Origin: Thermoplasmata archaeon
GTDB taxonomy: Archaea > Thermoplasmatota > Thermoplasmata > Lutacidiplasmatales > UBA184
Assembly: GCA_021792485.1 (NCBI GenBank)
Contig: JAJYUO010000029.1
Span: forward strand, 1 to 10,577
Length of the DNA stretch: 10,577 nucleotides
Direction of reading: 5' to 3'
Part shown: piece after piece, positions 1 to 7,079 of the stretch
How positions within the stretch are numbered: the first letter of the stretch is position 1
How the letters are laid out: each line of letters opens with the position of its first letter
Made by a program: the position numbers and the translations under genes
The notes under the pieces: generated by a model
The model's input: only the letters and a program-made list of their open reading frames with translations
What the model was told of the DNA's origin: nothing
Database searches by the model: none

Positions 1-137
1 GGAGGCCTGTTAGTGTAGGCGACAACACCATGCACGCGCAGATTAGGAGTTCTGTACGGACCGGCAATTCGATAACAGCACCGCTCCAACACCATGTCGC
101 TTGACTCCGCGTATGCTCCAGCGTCGAGCAGAACTTC

Positions 138-146
138 ACAATATCG
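138..146 (+). promoter_or_regulatory. Possible TATA-like element for the VIT-like ORF
   Basis: An AT-rich patch, CACAATATCG, ends in the same ATATCG core seen before the CBS gene and the dehydrogenase operon. It lies about 48 bp upstream of the ATG at 190, so an archaeal start site about 26 bp downstream would leave a leader of some 20 nt. The match is weak and lacks a clear BRE. It would lie inside the gene if the ATG at 94 were the true start. Confidence 0.25.
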
Positions 147-189
147 GCCGACAATCAGACCTTCCTTTGTGACCGCAGTCCGCAGAGTG

Positions 190-450
190 ATGTCCGACGC
201 GTGGCGAGAGAAGCTTTGGAACGCTTCGTCCGCCGTCAGTTCTACGCGCGTCGGCCGGGCGGTCTCCACCGCCGCGATCGCTGCGATCGTTCTGGCGGCG
301 GGGATGCTTTTCGCCATCGGCTGGTACGAGGCGAGGACAACGGTCGGCTCGGTCTGGAGGGCCGGTCTACGGATGTTGGTGATCGGACTGGGAGCCGGGC
401 TCGCGGGCTACCTTGTAGGGCTTGGGATCCACAGCGCGTTCGGAATCTAG
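190..450 (+). CDS. Small two-helix membrane protein resembling the C-terminus of VIT1/CCC1-family transporters
   Basis: From the ATG at 190 this encodes 86 residues with two hydrophobic segments, about residues 26-45 and 57-82. They are joined by a basic turn reading EARTTVGSVWRAGLRML. This pattern (helix, charged turn, then S-x-W-R-x-G-L-x-M-L-x-I-G and a Gly-rich last helix) resembles the end of VIT1/CCC1 (DUF125) iron/manganese transporters, which normally have five helices. The preceding helices and the metal-binding loop are missing, and the reading frame is closed by a TAA at 76-78. It is therefore either a truncated remnant or a stand-alone small membrane protein. The frame stays open back to an ATG at 94, but codons 94-189 have few G/C third positions compared with the strongly G/C-ending codons after 190, so I prefer 190. 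There is no Shine-Dalgarno sequence. The family link rests on pattern recognition only. Confidence 0.45.
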   Translation: MSDAWREKLWNASSAVSSTRVGRAVSTAAIAAIVLAAGMLFAIGWYEARTTVGSVWRAGLRMLVIGLGAGLAGYLVGLGIHSAFGI

Positions 451-480
451 GCCGGGGAGCGCATGCGGCCGCGGTGCGGC

Positions 481-702
481 CTAGGCCCGACGGCGGCCGC
501 GGGGCCCCCCACTCGGAGGGGTCTCGCGCATGTGGACGCGCAGCGTGAGGGTCCCCTTCACCCTCAACGGGTCTCGGAGGAACGGGAACTGGATCTCGAA
601 TCCATCGAGGGTAACCTCGAGATCCCCCTCGCGGTCGGTCAACGCCTTCAGCACATCCTCGATCGGGTTCTCGCGATCGGGCGACGTGGGGACCGCGGCC
701 AT
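481..702 (-). CDS. Uncharacterised 73-residue protein, last gene of the 2-oxoacid dehydrogenase operon
   Basis: I do not recognise this family. It encodes 73 residues: an acidic N-terminal half (about residues 9-30, with a probable helix at 13-22), then alternating hydrophobic stretches at 28-40 and 45-58 suggesting a beta hairpin (LEVTLDGFEIQF and VKGTLTLRVHM). It ends in an Arg/Gly/Pro-rich tail with GPRGRRRA. There is no Cys, no signal peptide and no membrane segment. The codons show strong G/C third-position bias, which argues for a real gene. The same frame stays open further upstream, but that part overlaps the SDR gene and reads as low-complexity antisense protein, so the ATG at 702 is preferred. 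It lies 23 bp downstream of the SDR gene on the same strand, and is probably co-transcribed with it. A GGGAG sits just 2 nt before the ATG, too close for a typical ribosome binding site. A small cytosolic accessory or regulatory role is only a guess. Confidence 0.6.
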   Translation of the reverse strand: MAAVPTSPDRENPIEDVLKALTDREGDLEVTLDGFEIQFPFLRDPLRVKGTLTLRVHMRETPPSGGPRGRRRA

Positions 703-725
703 GTCTCCCGGATGGCATCGCGGGT

Positions 726-1673
726 TTAGGAACCCTTCGGCGGGGATCCGGAGTGGTGGGACCCGTCCGATCGGAACTGTAGCTGAGCGGCCGTCTCGTC
801 CAGGAACGGCGCCACCCGAACCAACGGCCGGGGGAGCCCCTCGTAGGGGGGCGGACCCAGCCGATCGGAGAGGAGCCACTCGACCTCGTACTCGTAGATC
901 AGCGTCGAACCCAGGTGCTCGAGGAGCGAGGCGATCCTGCGGCTGCCGGCCGGTGACAACTGCCAGTAGCGCGGCGGACGGCCCAGCGCGCTCCACATCC
1001 GGTCCGTAAGGTCACGGTATCGCCATCGCTCCGGCCCTCCGAGGACGAGGCTCCGACGCGGAGTCCCGCCGAGCTCCCACCGGACGATCGCGGCGAGGTC
1101 CTGGCTCGCCAGCGGGCTCACGTGATACTCCCCATCCCCGAACATCGGAAACCGGCCGAAGCGCTTCATCGTCCGCATCATCACGGTGAGCAGGCGGTCC
1201 GAGCGGCCGAAGAGCATCGTCGGGCGCAGGATCAGGTACGGCGCCGCGGTTCCTTCGATCGCTCGATCGACCCGTCGCTTGTAGTAGAGGTACGGAAGTT
1301 CGCCTTCTAGGTGAGAGGGAGCATCGGGGACGCTGAGATGGACGAACCGATGGACCCCCGGCGACGCCGCGACCTCCTCGGTCAGGCGGAGAAGCCCGTC
1401 GGCGAGCGGGCGAAACCGGCGGGCGCTCCCCGACCGGTACCACGCGAGGTTGACGACGAGCTGGCAACCCTCGAGAAGATCGGCCCACGATCGGACGCCG
1501 CCGACGTCCGCTCGAACCCACTCGACGCCCAGCCGGGTCTCCTCCGCGACGGGGTGACGGTGCACCGAACGGATCCGGTGGGTAGGAGCGAACTCCCGGA
1601 GGATCGCCCGGCCCACGAGGCCCCCGCCTCCTCCGACCAGGAGCATTCGGGGACGATCGTCGGCCGGAATCAT
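726..1673 (-). CDS. Atypical short-chain dehydrogenase/reductase (NAD(P)-dependent epimerase/NmrA-like)
   Basis: A 315-residue cytosolic Rossmann protein of the extended/atypical SDR group. The N-terminus has the nucleotide-binding strand and Gly-rich loop (MLLVGGGGGLVG, residues 10-21) in place of the usual GGTGFxG. A Y128-x3-K132 pair sits in the catalytic YxxxK position. ILRPTMLFG at 148-156 matches the RP...G segment after the catalytic helix in NDUFA9/NmrA-like and epimerase-like SDRs. The C-terminal half (about 180-300) would form the substrate lid. The start at 1673 forms an ATGA overlap with the lipB stop, so translation is probably coupled; a frame extension to 1934 would run inside lipB and is rejected. 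Its place after lipB links it to the dehydrogenase operon, but the substrate is unknown. Ubiquinone-pathway or complex I assembly-type roles are known for relatives, and none can be assigned here. Confidence 0.85.
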   Translation of the reverse strand: MIPADDRPRMLLVGGGGGLVGRAILREFAPTHRIRSVHRHPVAEETRLGVEWVRADVGGVRSWADLLEGCQLVVNLAWYRSGSARRFRPLADGLLRLTEEVAASPGVHRFVHLSVPDAPSHLEGELPYLYYKRRVDRAIEGTAAPYLILRPTMLFGRSDRLLTVMMRTMKRFGRFPMFGDGEYHVSPLASQDLAAIVRWELGGTPRRSLVLGGPERWRYRDLTDRMWSALGRPPRYWQLSPAGSRRIASLLEHLGSTLIYEYEVEWLLSDRLGPPPYEGLPRPLVRVAPFLDETAAQLQFRSDGSHHSGSPPKGS

Positions 1674-2308
1674 GCGACGGCCGGCGGCGCCGCGAGGGGA
1701 GTTGCGAAGACGCGGACCCATTCTCGCTGGACCACCGGGCGGACCTCGTCGATGCCGACCGGGCGACCCAACTCCGCGCGCAGGCTTGTCATCACGTTGC
1801 CATCGAACCCGCACGGATGGAAGGAGGCGAACGCCGTCAGGTCGACATCGACGTTGAGCGCGAAGCCATGGAACGTCACCCAATGGTCCACGGCGATCCC
1901 GATCGAGGCGATCTTTCGTTCGCCGTCGACCCAAACACCGCGCCGTCCCGATACGTGCTCGCCCCGGACCCCGAACGGACGGAGCGAGGCGATGATTACG
2001 CCTTCGAGCTCGTGCACGAACCGGCGAACGTCCCGGTGACGGGCCCCGAGATCGACGATCGGGTAGCCGACCAGCTGGCCGGGTCCGTGGTAGGTGCTCT
2101 TCCCCCCGCGTTCGACCCGGACCACGGGGAGCCCGGACCTCTCGGCTGCGCCGTCGTCTCCCTCGATGCCGATCGTGACGACGGGAGGATGCTCGACGAA
2201 GATCAGCGTATCGTCGATCGCTCCCCGTCGGCGCGCCGCGACCAGGGCCCGCATGCGATCCAGCGCGGCGACGTACTCGACGCGGCCCCAGTCAACGACG
2301 GACGGCAT
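1670..2308 (-). CDS. lipB: Octanoyltransferase LipB (lipoyl(octanoyl) transferase)
   Basis: A 212-residue protein, close to the usual LipB length. In the known family it moves an octanoyl group from acyl-carrier protein to the lipoyl-domain lysine of E2-type proteins, the first step of de novo lipoylation. The diagnostic features are present in order: RGGKSTYHGPGQ at 67-78, K132 within RKIASIGIAV, HGFALNV at 147-153, and the acyl-accepting Cys166 in FHPCGFDG followed by TSL. The Cys/Lys pair is therefore intact. The start is fixed by a perfect GGAGG at 2316-2320, seven nucleotides before the ATG and inside the end of lpd, which it overlaps by 17 nt. The stop overlaps the SDR start. The obvious target is the lipoyl domain of E2 encoded in the same operon (Lys43). 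No lipA (sulfur insertion) lies in the window. An LplA-type ligase is unlikely given the LipB-specific PCG motif. Confidence 0.95.
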   Translation of the reverse strand: MPSVVDWGRVEYVAALDRMRALVAARRRGAIDDTLIFVEHPPVVTIGIEGDDGAAERSGLPVVRVERGGKSTYHGPGQLVGYPIVDLGARHRDVRRFVHELEGVIIASLRPFGVRGEHVSGRRGVWVDGERKIASIGIAVDHWVTFHGFALNVDVDLTAFASFHPCGFDGNVMTSLRAELGRPVGIDEVRPVVQREWVRVFATPLAAPPAVA

Positions 2309-3734
2309 CCAGCGGCCTCCGTGCGACGTGCATCGGCTCTCCCAGCCACAAAAGAGCCGCCTCGGCGATCAACTCGCCGTAGGTGGGGTGAGGGTGGATC
2401 GTTCCCGCGAGATCGCGGACCGTGGCGCCCATCTCGATCGCCAGCGCGGCCTCGCTGATCATCTCGCCCGCGGCGGCACCGGCCGCGTGCACTCCGAGCA
2501 CGAGTCCGCTCGCATCGTCGCCGACGATCTTGACCCAGCCGTCCGTCGCATGGTTCGCGTGCGCGCGGCCCAGCGCGAGGTACGGGAAGCGCACCTCGCG
2601 CGCCCGGCGCCCCTTCGCGAGCGCATCGGCGAGGGTGTCCCCGACCGACGCGAGCTCGGGCTCGGTGAAGACCACCGACGGGATGCACTGGAAGTCGAAC
2701 CGGGTCGGCCGGCCGGCGATCGCCTCCGCCGCGACGATTCCCTCCCGGTAGGCCTTGTGCGCGAGCATCGGGGGGCGGGCCGCGTCGCCGACCGCGTAGA
2801 TGTGCGGCACATTGGTGCGCATCTGATCGTCCACGCCGACGAACCCGGTCCGAGCGTCCGCGGCGACCCCCGCTTCGTCCAGGCCGAGAGCTCGCGTATC
2901 CGGCCGCTTGCCGATCGTCACGAACAGCATCTCGCCGCGCACCGTCTCGCGTTTCCCCTCCTTCTCGATCGTCATCACGAGTTCTTCCGGCGTGCGCTCG
3001 AGCCGAAGCGCCTTCGAGGCGGTGTAGACGTTCACGCCGGCGCTCGCGAACCGGCGCGTGAGCTCGCGGGAGAGATCCGCTTCGATGCCCGGGAGCAGTT
3101 GGGGCATCATCTCCACGATCGTCACCTTCACGCCGACGCGGGCGAGGAATTCCCCCAGCTCGCAGCCGCTCACGCCGCCGCCGAGGACGATCATCGACGC
3201 CGGCAGCTTGGGAATCGAAAGCAGCTCCCAAGCGTTGACGACCCTCGCCCCGTCGGTCTCGAACCCCGGGAGCTGGACCGGGACCGCGCCCGTCGCGATG
3301 ATCGCGTTCGCAAAATCGATGCGCTCTAGGCCTCCGTCCGGCCCGGTGAGCCCGACGGACCGCGGGCCGGTGAAGCGGGCCACTCCCGGCAGCACCGTGA
3401 CGCCGGCGGTCTTCAGCAAAGACTGCACCCCCTGCCGTTCCTTCTCGACGACCGACTGTTTCCAGGCCATCGCCTTCGCGAGGTCGAACGTGGCGTCGGG
3501 GGCTAGGACGCCGATCTCCGGACCCTCCGAGCGGACGTGGGAGTAGAGCTCCGAAGCATGAATCAGCGCCTTGGACGGGATGCATCCCCGGTTGAGGCAC
3601 TCGCCTCCCAGCGGACCTTTCTCGACGAGGATCGTCGACTTCCCGAGTTGGCCCAGTCGGATCGCCGCCATGTATCCGCCCGGCCCGCCCCCGATGACCA
3701 GGGCGTCGGTCGAACGAGCGTAGGTACCGGCCAT
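2292..3734 (-). CDS. lpdA: Dihydrolipoamide dehydrogenase (E3 of the 2-oxoacid dehydrogenase complex)
   Basis: A 480-residue FAD- and NAD-dependent flavoenzyme that reoxidises the dihydrolipoyl arm of E2 and makes NADH. Domains in order: FAD-binding GGGPGG at 15-20; redox disulfide Cys46/Cys51 in CLNRGCIPSK; NAD-binding GGGVSG at 185-190 in LGGGVSGCELGEF; second FAD motif IYAVGDAA at 312-319; and a C-terminal dimerisation domain with the catalytic dyad His449/Glu454 in HPHPTYGE. All catalytic residues are present. The length is that of ordinary Lpd, without an N-terminal lipoyl domain. The ATG at 3734 is chosen because the FAD motif follows at the normal distance and a TAGGAG lies just upstream, sharing the stop codon of the preceding E1 alpha gene. 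The same frame open to 3887 would run into that gene. The Cys pair and dyad exclude a glutathione or mercuric reductase; the neighbours fix the role as E3. Confidence 0.96.
   Translation of the reverse strand: MAGTYARSTDALVIGGGPGGYMAAIRLGQLGKSTILVEKGPLGGECLNRGCIPSKALIHASELYSHVRSEGPEIGVLAPDATFDLAKAMAWKQSVVEKERQGVQSLLKTAGVTVLPGVARFTGPRSVGLTGPDGGLERIDFANAIIATGAVPVQLPGFETDGARVVNAWELLSIPKLPASMIVLGGGVSGCELGEFLARVGVKVTIVEMMPQLLPGIEADLSRELTRRFASAGVNVYTASKALRLERTPEELVMTIEKEGKRETVRGEMLFVTIGKRPDTRALGLDEAGVAADARTGFVGVDDQMRTNVPHIYAVGDAARPPMLAHKAYREGIVAAEAIAGRPTRFDFQCIPSVVFTEPELASVGDTLADALAKGRRAREVRFPYLALGRAHANHATDGWVKIVGDDASGLVLGVHAAGAAAGEMISEAALAIEMGATVRDLAGTIHPHPTYGELIAEAALLWLGEPMHVARRPLDAVRR
2316..2320 (-). 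promoter_or_regulatory. Shine-Dalgarno site of lipB (GGAGG)
   Basis: On the minus strand GGAGG lies within the last codons of lpd, with a 7-nt spacer to the lipB ATG at 2308. It decides the start of lipB and shows that internal cistrons of this operon use ribosome binding sites. Confidence 0.75.
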
Positions 3735-3738
3735 GGCG

Positions 3739-3744
3739 CTCCTA
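3739..3744 (-). promoter_or_regulatory. Shine-Dalgarno site of lpdA sharing the stop codon of the upstream gene
   Basis: The minus-strand reading is TAGGAG, with four nucleotides to the lpd ATG. Its first three bases are the TAG stop of the second E1 alpha gene, so termination and re-initiation sites are physically combined. Confidence 0.6.
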
Positions 3745-4803
3745 GGCGCGGGGGACCTCCACGGGCACCGAGAGTGGTCGAGAATAGACGTCTTCGAACA
3801 AGGAGGCGGGGTCCGGAGGAGGAGTCGCTTCGGCTTCGGCGATCGCGCCCCGGACGTTCTCGGAAGCGCGCCGGGCGTACTCCTCACGATCGTCCCGATC
3901 GAGCCAACCGACGCTCGAGAGCCACGCCTCGAGGCGAAGGACGGGGTCCAGCGCCTTCGCCCGGGAGTCCCAGTCCGTCGGCTGATAGCGGCTGGGATCG
4001 TCCGAGCTCGAGTGCGGGGTCATACGGTACACGCGGAATTCGACGAAGTGCGGCCCGGTTCCTTCCCGGGACTCCCGGAGCACCGTCCGAAACGTGTCGA
4101 GCACGGCGACGAAATCGGTCCCGTCGACCGCGATCCCGGAGAACCCGTAGGCGGACGCCTTTTGGGCCAGCGTCGCGGCCGCGCTCTGCCGCTCGACCGG
4201 CAGCGAGATCGCCCACTGGTTGTTGGCACACACGAAGATGACCGGTAGCCCGGCGACGCCCGCGAAGTTGAGGCCCGCGTGGAAGTCATTCGCGCTCGTG
4301 GCCCCGTCTCCGAAGAAGGCGAGCGCGATGCCCGGAGCCCCGCGCCGGCGCATCGCCCAGGCGGTGCCGACGGCGTGCGAGATCTGGGTGCCGATGACGC
4401 TCGACATTGAGACGTAGTGGACCTCGCGCGCGGTCGGGTGGCAGGGCATCTGGCGTCCCCGAGACGGATCCCGCGCCGTCGCGAAGAGGTGCTGAGCGTA
4501 CCGCGATAGAGGATAGCCCCGCACCAGGGCGACCAATTGCTCTCGAAGACCGGGGAAGATCCAGTCGTCGGCCCGGGTCGACATCCCCGCGGCGACATTG
4601 ACCGCCTCATGGCCGGTGGTCGCGCCGTAGAATCCCACGCGCCCTTGGAGCTGGAGGGCCTGCATGCGCGCGTCGAGGGTGCGCCCGGGGATCATCCACC
4701 CGTAGGCGGACCGGAGCGCCTCGCGGGCGTCCGGGCCGACGCGGCGGAGGACCTCCTGCGCGGTGTAGGGAAGAGGCACGGTGGAGCCGGGGACGTCCGT
4801 CAT
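3742..4803 (-). CDS. Second, divergent 2-oxoacid dehydrogenase E1 component, alpha subunit
   Basis: A 353-residue thiamine-diphosphate E1 alpha of the branched-chain/pyruvate family. The TPP motif runs from GDG at 165-167 (GDGATSANDFHAG) to NN at 194-195 (NNQWAIS). The phospho-loop-like PHSSSDD is at 263-269. It aligns with the other E1 alpha of the operon throughout, for example in GRQMP, IGTQI-HAVG and QKA-AYGF-G, but many positions differ. The first E1 alpha has PAYRE, NHYG and SSPIG at the cofactor pocket, where this one has PGLRE, CHPT and SSVIG, so the Tyr that commonly contacts TPP is Leu here. It lies between E2 and lpd, starts in an ATGA overlap with the E2 stop, and has no Shine-Dalgarno sequence, so its translation is probably coupled to that of E2. 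It should pair with the single E1 beta in the operon. It is either an alternative-substrate E1 alpha or a low-activity, structural paralogue. The family is certain; the substrate and activity are not. Confidence 0.93.
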   Translation of the reverse strand: MTDVPGSTVPLPYTAQEVLRRVGPDAREALRSAYGWMIPGRTLDARMQALQLQGRVGFYGATTGHEAVNVAAGMSTRADDWIFPGLREQLVALVRGYPLSRYAQHLFATARDPSRGRQMPCHPTAREVHYVSMSSVIGTQISHAVGTAWAMRRRGAPGIALAFFGDGATSANDFHAGLNFAGVAGLPVIFVCANNQWAISLPVERQSAAATLAQKASAYGFSGIAVDGTDFVAVLDTFRTVLRESREGTGPHFVEFRVYRMTPHSSSDDPSRYQPTDWDSRAKALDPVLRLEAWLSSVGWLDRDDREEYARRASENVRGAIAEAEATPPPDPASLFEDVYSRPLSVPVEVPRA

Positions 4804-6089
4804 GCCATGTCCGCGAACAGCCGGTGCGGATCCTCGAGGCTCGCCTTGACCGCGGCGAGGAATCTCGCCGCGACGATCCCGTCCTGGACCCGGTGGTCGA
4901 CCGATACCGAGAGGTTCATGAGGTCGGCCGGGCCGATCGAACCGTCGGGTCGGTAGACCGGGCGGCGAACGATCTTGTGCACGCCGAGGATTCCGACCTG
5001 AGGGTAGTTGAGAACGGGGGTCGCGAGGACGCCTCCCAGGGCGCCCAGGCTCGTGATCGTGAACGTGGAGCCGGTGAGCTCCTCGCGTGTCAGCTTCCCT
5101 TCGCGGCCCTTCTCCGCAAGGAGCTGGATCTCACGTGCCAGCTGCTGGATGCTCTTCGCGTCGGCGTCGCGAATTACGGGGACCAGCAGCCCGTCCGGCG
5201 CCGCCGTAGCGATCCCGATGTGAAAGGCGCTGTGGAGCAGGAGCTCTTGATGCTCGTCGTCCATCGTGGCATTGAGGCCGGGCTGGTCGCGGAGGCCGGC
5301 CACAACCGCCTTGACGATGAACGGTAGGTAGCTCAGCTTGACTCCTTGTTTCTCGACGTGAGGGGCCATCCGGTCGCGCATCCGGACGAGCTCGGTCGCG
5401 TCGACTTCTTCGACGTAGGTGAAGTGAGCCGCCTTGTGCTTCGCCTCGGCCATGTGCTCGAAGATCACTCGACGTACCCCGCGGATAGGGATCCTCGTGA
5501 TCTGGTCCGTAGACGAGGAGCGCGGGGTTTCGGCGGCCACTGCAGGTGCGGGCGCTTTCGGCGGCATCGCAAGAGCGGGGGCGGCCGCCGCCGAAGCGCC
5601 GGCCACGGTGGCGAGGTCGGAGTCGAGGATGCGCCCGCCGGGGCCGGAGCCACGGATCGAGGAAAGGTCGATGCCGAGCTCGGCCGCCCTGCGGCGAAGG
5701 CTCGGGGATGCCAGCACGCGAGCTTGGGCGAGGGGAGGAGGAACCGCGGGCGCGGAAGGAACACCGCGGGGAACGGCGGGCGGGATCGCCGAAGAAGGGG
5801 CCGCCGGGGTGGAGTGCGAAGAGCCGGAAGGGGCACCCGGCGCGCCCGTGCCGGTCGGTTCGATCGTGACAAGGAGCCCCCCGACCTTCACCTTCTCCCC
5901 GACCCGGGCGTGCAACGTGACGATCCGACCGGATTTCGGAGAGGGAATCTCGACGTTCGCCTTGTCCGTAAGAACGCTCACCAGCGGGGCGTCCTCCTGG
6001 ATCGCGTCGCCTTCCTTGACGAACCATTGGACGACTTCCCCCTCGGCGACGCCCTCTCCGATGTCGGGGAGCCGGAACTCGTACGTCAT
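4800..6089 (-). CDS. Dihydrolipoamide acyltransferase (E2, lipoyl-domain core of the 2-oxoacid dehydrogenase complex)
   Basis: A 429-residue E2 that accepts the acyl group from E1 on its lipoyl arm and transfers it to CoA; it also forms the multimeric core. In order: one lipoyl domain (residues 1-77) with the lipoylated Lys43 in LTDKANVEI; an Ala/Pro-rich flexible linker (about 78-123); a peripheral-subunit-binding domain (about 124-160: ASPSLRRRAAELGIDL then GSGPGGRILDSDL); a second Ala/Pro linker (161-196); and a catalytic domain (about 197-429) with RGVRRVI and the active-site His399/Asp403 in DHRVQDG. One lipoyl domain is typical of branched-chain E2s and many Gram-positive or archaeal E2s. 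The start at 6089 gives the canonical MxYEFxLPDIGEG N-terminus and follows E1 beta by 12 nt, with a GGAG at 6095-6098. Its stop overlaps the second E1 alpha start. The acyl substrate cannot be deduced. Confidence 0.96.
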   Translation of the reverse strand: MTYEFRLPDIGEGVAEGEVVQWFVKEGDAIQEDAPLVSVLTDKANVEIPSPKSGRIVTLHARVGEKVKVGGLLVTIEPTGTGAPGAPSGSSHSTPAAPSSAIPPAVPRGVPSAPAVPPPLAQARVLASPSLRRRAAELGIDLSSIRGSGPGGRILDSDLATVAGASAAAAPALAMPPKAPAPAVAAETPRSSSTDQITRIPIRGVRRVIFEHMAEAKHKAAHFTYVEEVDATELVRMRDRMAPHVEKQGVKLSYLPFIVKAVVAGLRDQPGLNATMDDEHQELLLHSAFHIGIATAAPDGLLVPVIRDADAKSIQQLAREIQLLAEKGREGKLTREELTGSTFTITSLGALGGVLATPVLNYPQVGILGVHKIVRRPVYRPDGSIGPADLMNLSVSVDHRVQDGIVAARFLAAVKASLEDPHRLFADMA

Positions 6090-6094
6090 CGTCG

Positions 6095-6098
6095 CTCC
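6095..6098 (-). promoter_or_regulatory. Shine-Dalgarno site of the E2 gene (GGAG)
   Basis: GGAG on the minus strand, five nucleotides before the E2 ATG at 6089, in the 12-nt gap after the E1 beta stop. It is short but well placed. Confidence 0.5.
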
Positions 6099-6101
6099 GT
6101 G

Positions 6102-7079
6102 TCACCCTTCGCGGACCACGGTCCGTGCGGCGGCCTCGATCCGGGCCGCGCTGGGGAGGTAAACGTTCTCGAGCGCATAGGGGAACGGGGTGTCGTACCC
6201 GGTGACGCGGAGGACCGGGGACTTCAGCGAGTAAAATGCCTTTTCCGCGAGGATCGCGCTGAGCTCGGCTCCGAAGCCACAGAATCGCGCGGCCTCGTGG
6301 ACGACCACGGCGCGCCCGGTCTTTTCCACGCTCGCGATCGCTGCCGCCTCGTCCAGGGGAACCAGCGTCCGCAAGTCGATGATCTCGGCCGAGATGCCGT
6401 CGCGCGCCAGGGCGGCGGCCGCCTCGCTCGCCAAGGGAACCATCGCGCCGTACGCGAAGATCGAGACGTGCTCCCCCTCGCGCACCGTTCGGGCTTGCCC
6501 GAAGGGTACGCGGTGATCCCCGTCGGGCACTTCACCGGTGGCGGTCCGGTAAATCCTCTTGGGTTCGAAGAACATCACGGGGTCCTCGTCGTGAATGGCG
6601 GTCAGCAGGAGCCCCTTGGCGTCCGCTGGGGTGGACGGGATCACGACCTTCAATCCCGCCGTATGGCAAAAGTACGCTTCGGTGCTTTGCGAGTGGTAGA
6701 CCCCGCCCTTGATCCCTCCCCCGTACGGCGCTCGGATGACTACGTGGCAAGGGTACTGACCCCCCGAACGGAACCGGAACTTCGCGAGCTCGCTGACGAT
6801 CTGGTCGAATGCGGGGTAGATGAAGTCGAGGAACTGGATCTCCGCGACCGGCTTGAGACCATACAGGGCCATCCCGATCGCGGTTCCGACGATCCCCGTT
6901 TCCGAGAGGGGAGTGTCGATCACCCGCTCGGCTCCGTACGCGTTGATCAGCCCGTCGGTGGCTCGGAAGACACCGCCGTCCACCCCGACGTCTTCGCCAA
7001 GCACGAGGACATCCGGGTCCTGCCTCATGGCCTCGAAGAGTCCGCGATTCACGGCCTGGACCAGCGTCATCTCGGTCAT
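6102..7079 (-). CDS. 2-oxoacid dehydrogenase E1 component, beta subunit
   Basis: A 325-residue E1 beta, the usual length for the separate beta chain of alpha2beta2 E1 enzymes. Together with E1 alpha it forms the TPP site that decarboxylates the 2-oxoacid and acylates the lipoyl arm. Visible hallmarks are VLGEDVGVDGGVF at 26-38, DTPLSE at 55-60 with Glu60 (the TPP-activating Glu position), and GGVYHSQSTEAYF at 125-137 with His129, the conserved catalytic His. The C-terminal transketolase-like domain contains DLRTLVPLD and a VVVHEA motif. It starts in an ATGA overlap with the first E1 alpha stop, and ends 12 nt before E2. It is the only E1 beta in the window, so it must serve both E1 alpha chains unless another copy exists elsewhere. 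Transketolase or DXS assignments are excluded by length and context. Confidence 0.96.
   Translation of the reverse strand: MTEMTLVQAVNRGLFEAMRQDPDVLVLGEDVGVDGGVFRATDGLINAYGAERVIDTPLSETGIVGTAIGMALYGLKPVAEIQFLDFIYPAFDQIVSELAKFRFRSGGQYPCHVVIRAPYGGGIKGGVYHSQSTEAYFCHTAGLKVVIPSTPADAKGLLLTAIHDEDPVMFFEPKRIYRTATGEVPDGDHRVPFGQARTVREGEHVSIFAYGAMVPLASEAAAALARDGISAEIIDLRTLVPLDEAAAIASVEKTGRAVVVHEAARFCGFGAELSAILAEKAFYSLKSPVLRVTGYDTPFPYALENVYLPSAARIEAAARTVVREG

Noticed and set aside
94..189. Upstream ATG at 94 for the VIT-like ORF
   Set aside because: Third codon positions there are about half A/T, unlike the rest of the window, and the segment contains the TATA-like patch at 138-146. It cannot be fully excluded.
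451..510. GC-rich palindromes (GGCCTAGGCC, GCGGCCGC, GGGGCCCC) between the convergent left-end genes, considered as a terminator
   Set aside because: They do not form one clear stem-loop followed by a T-tract on either strand, and short GC palindromes are common at this base composition.
703..996. N-terminal extension of the 73-residue protein to 171 residues
   Set aside because: The extra part overlaps the 3' end of the SDR gene and reads as Arg/Pro/Gly-rich noise; protein-like sequence begins only at the ATG at 702.
2094..3329. A 411-codon open frame on the plus strand opposite lpd and lipB
   Set aside because: It has the same kind of Arg/Asp/His-rich antisense composition, and overlaps two certain minus-strand genes over its whole length.
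5640..5860. Low-complexity GC-rich stretch in the E2 gene, considered as a DNA repeat
   Set aside because: It encodes the Ala/Pro-rich interdomain linkers normal for E2 proteins, and no exact repeat unit is visible.
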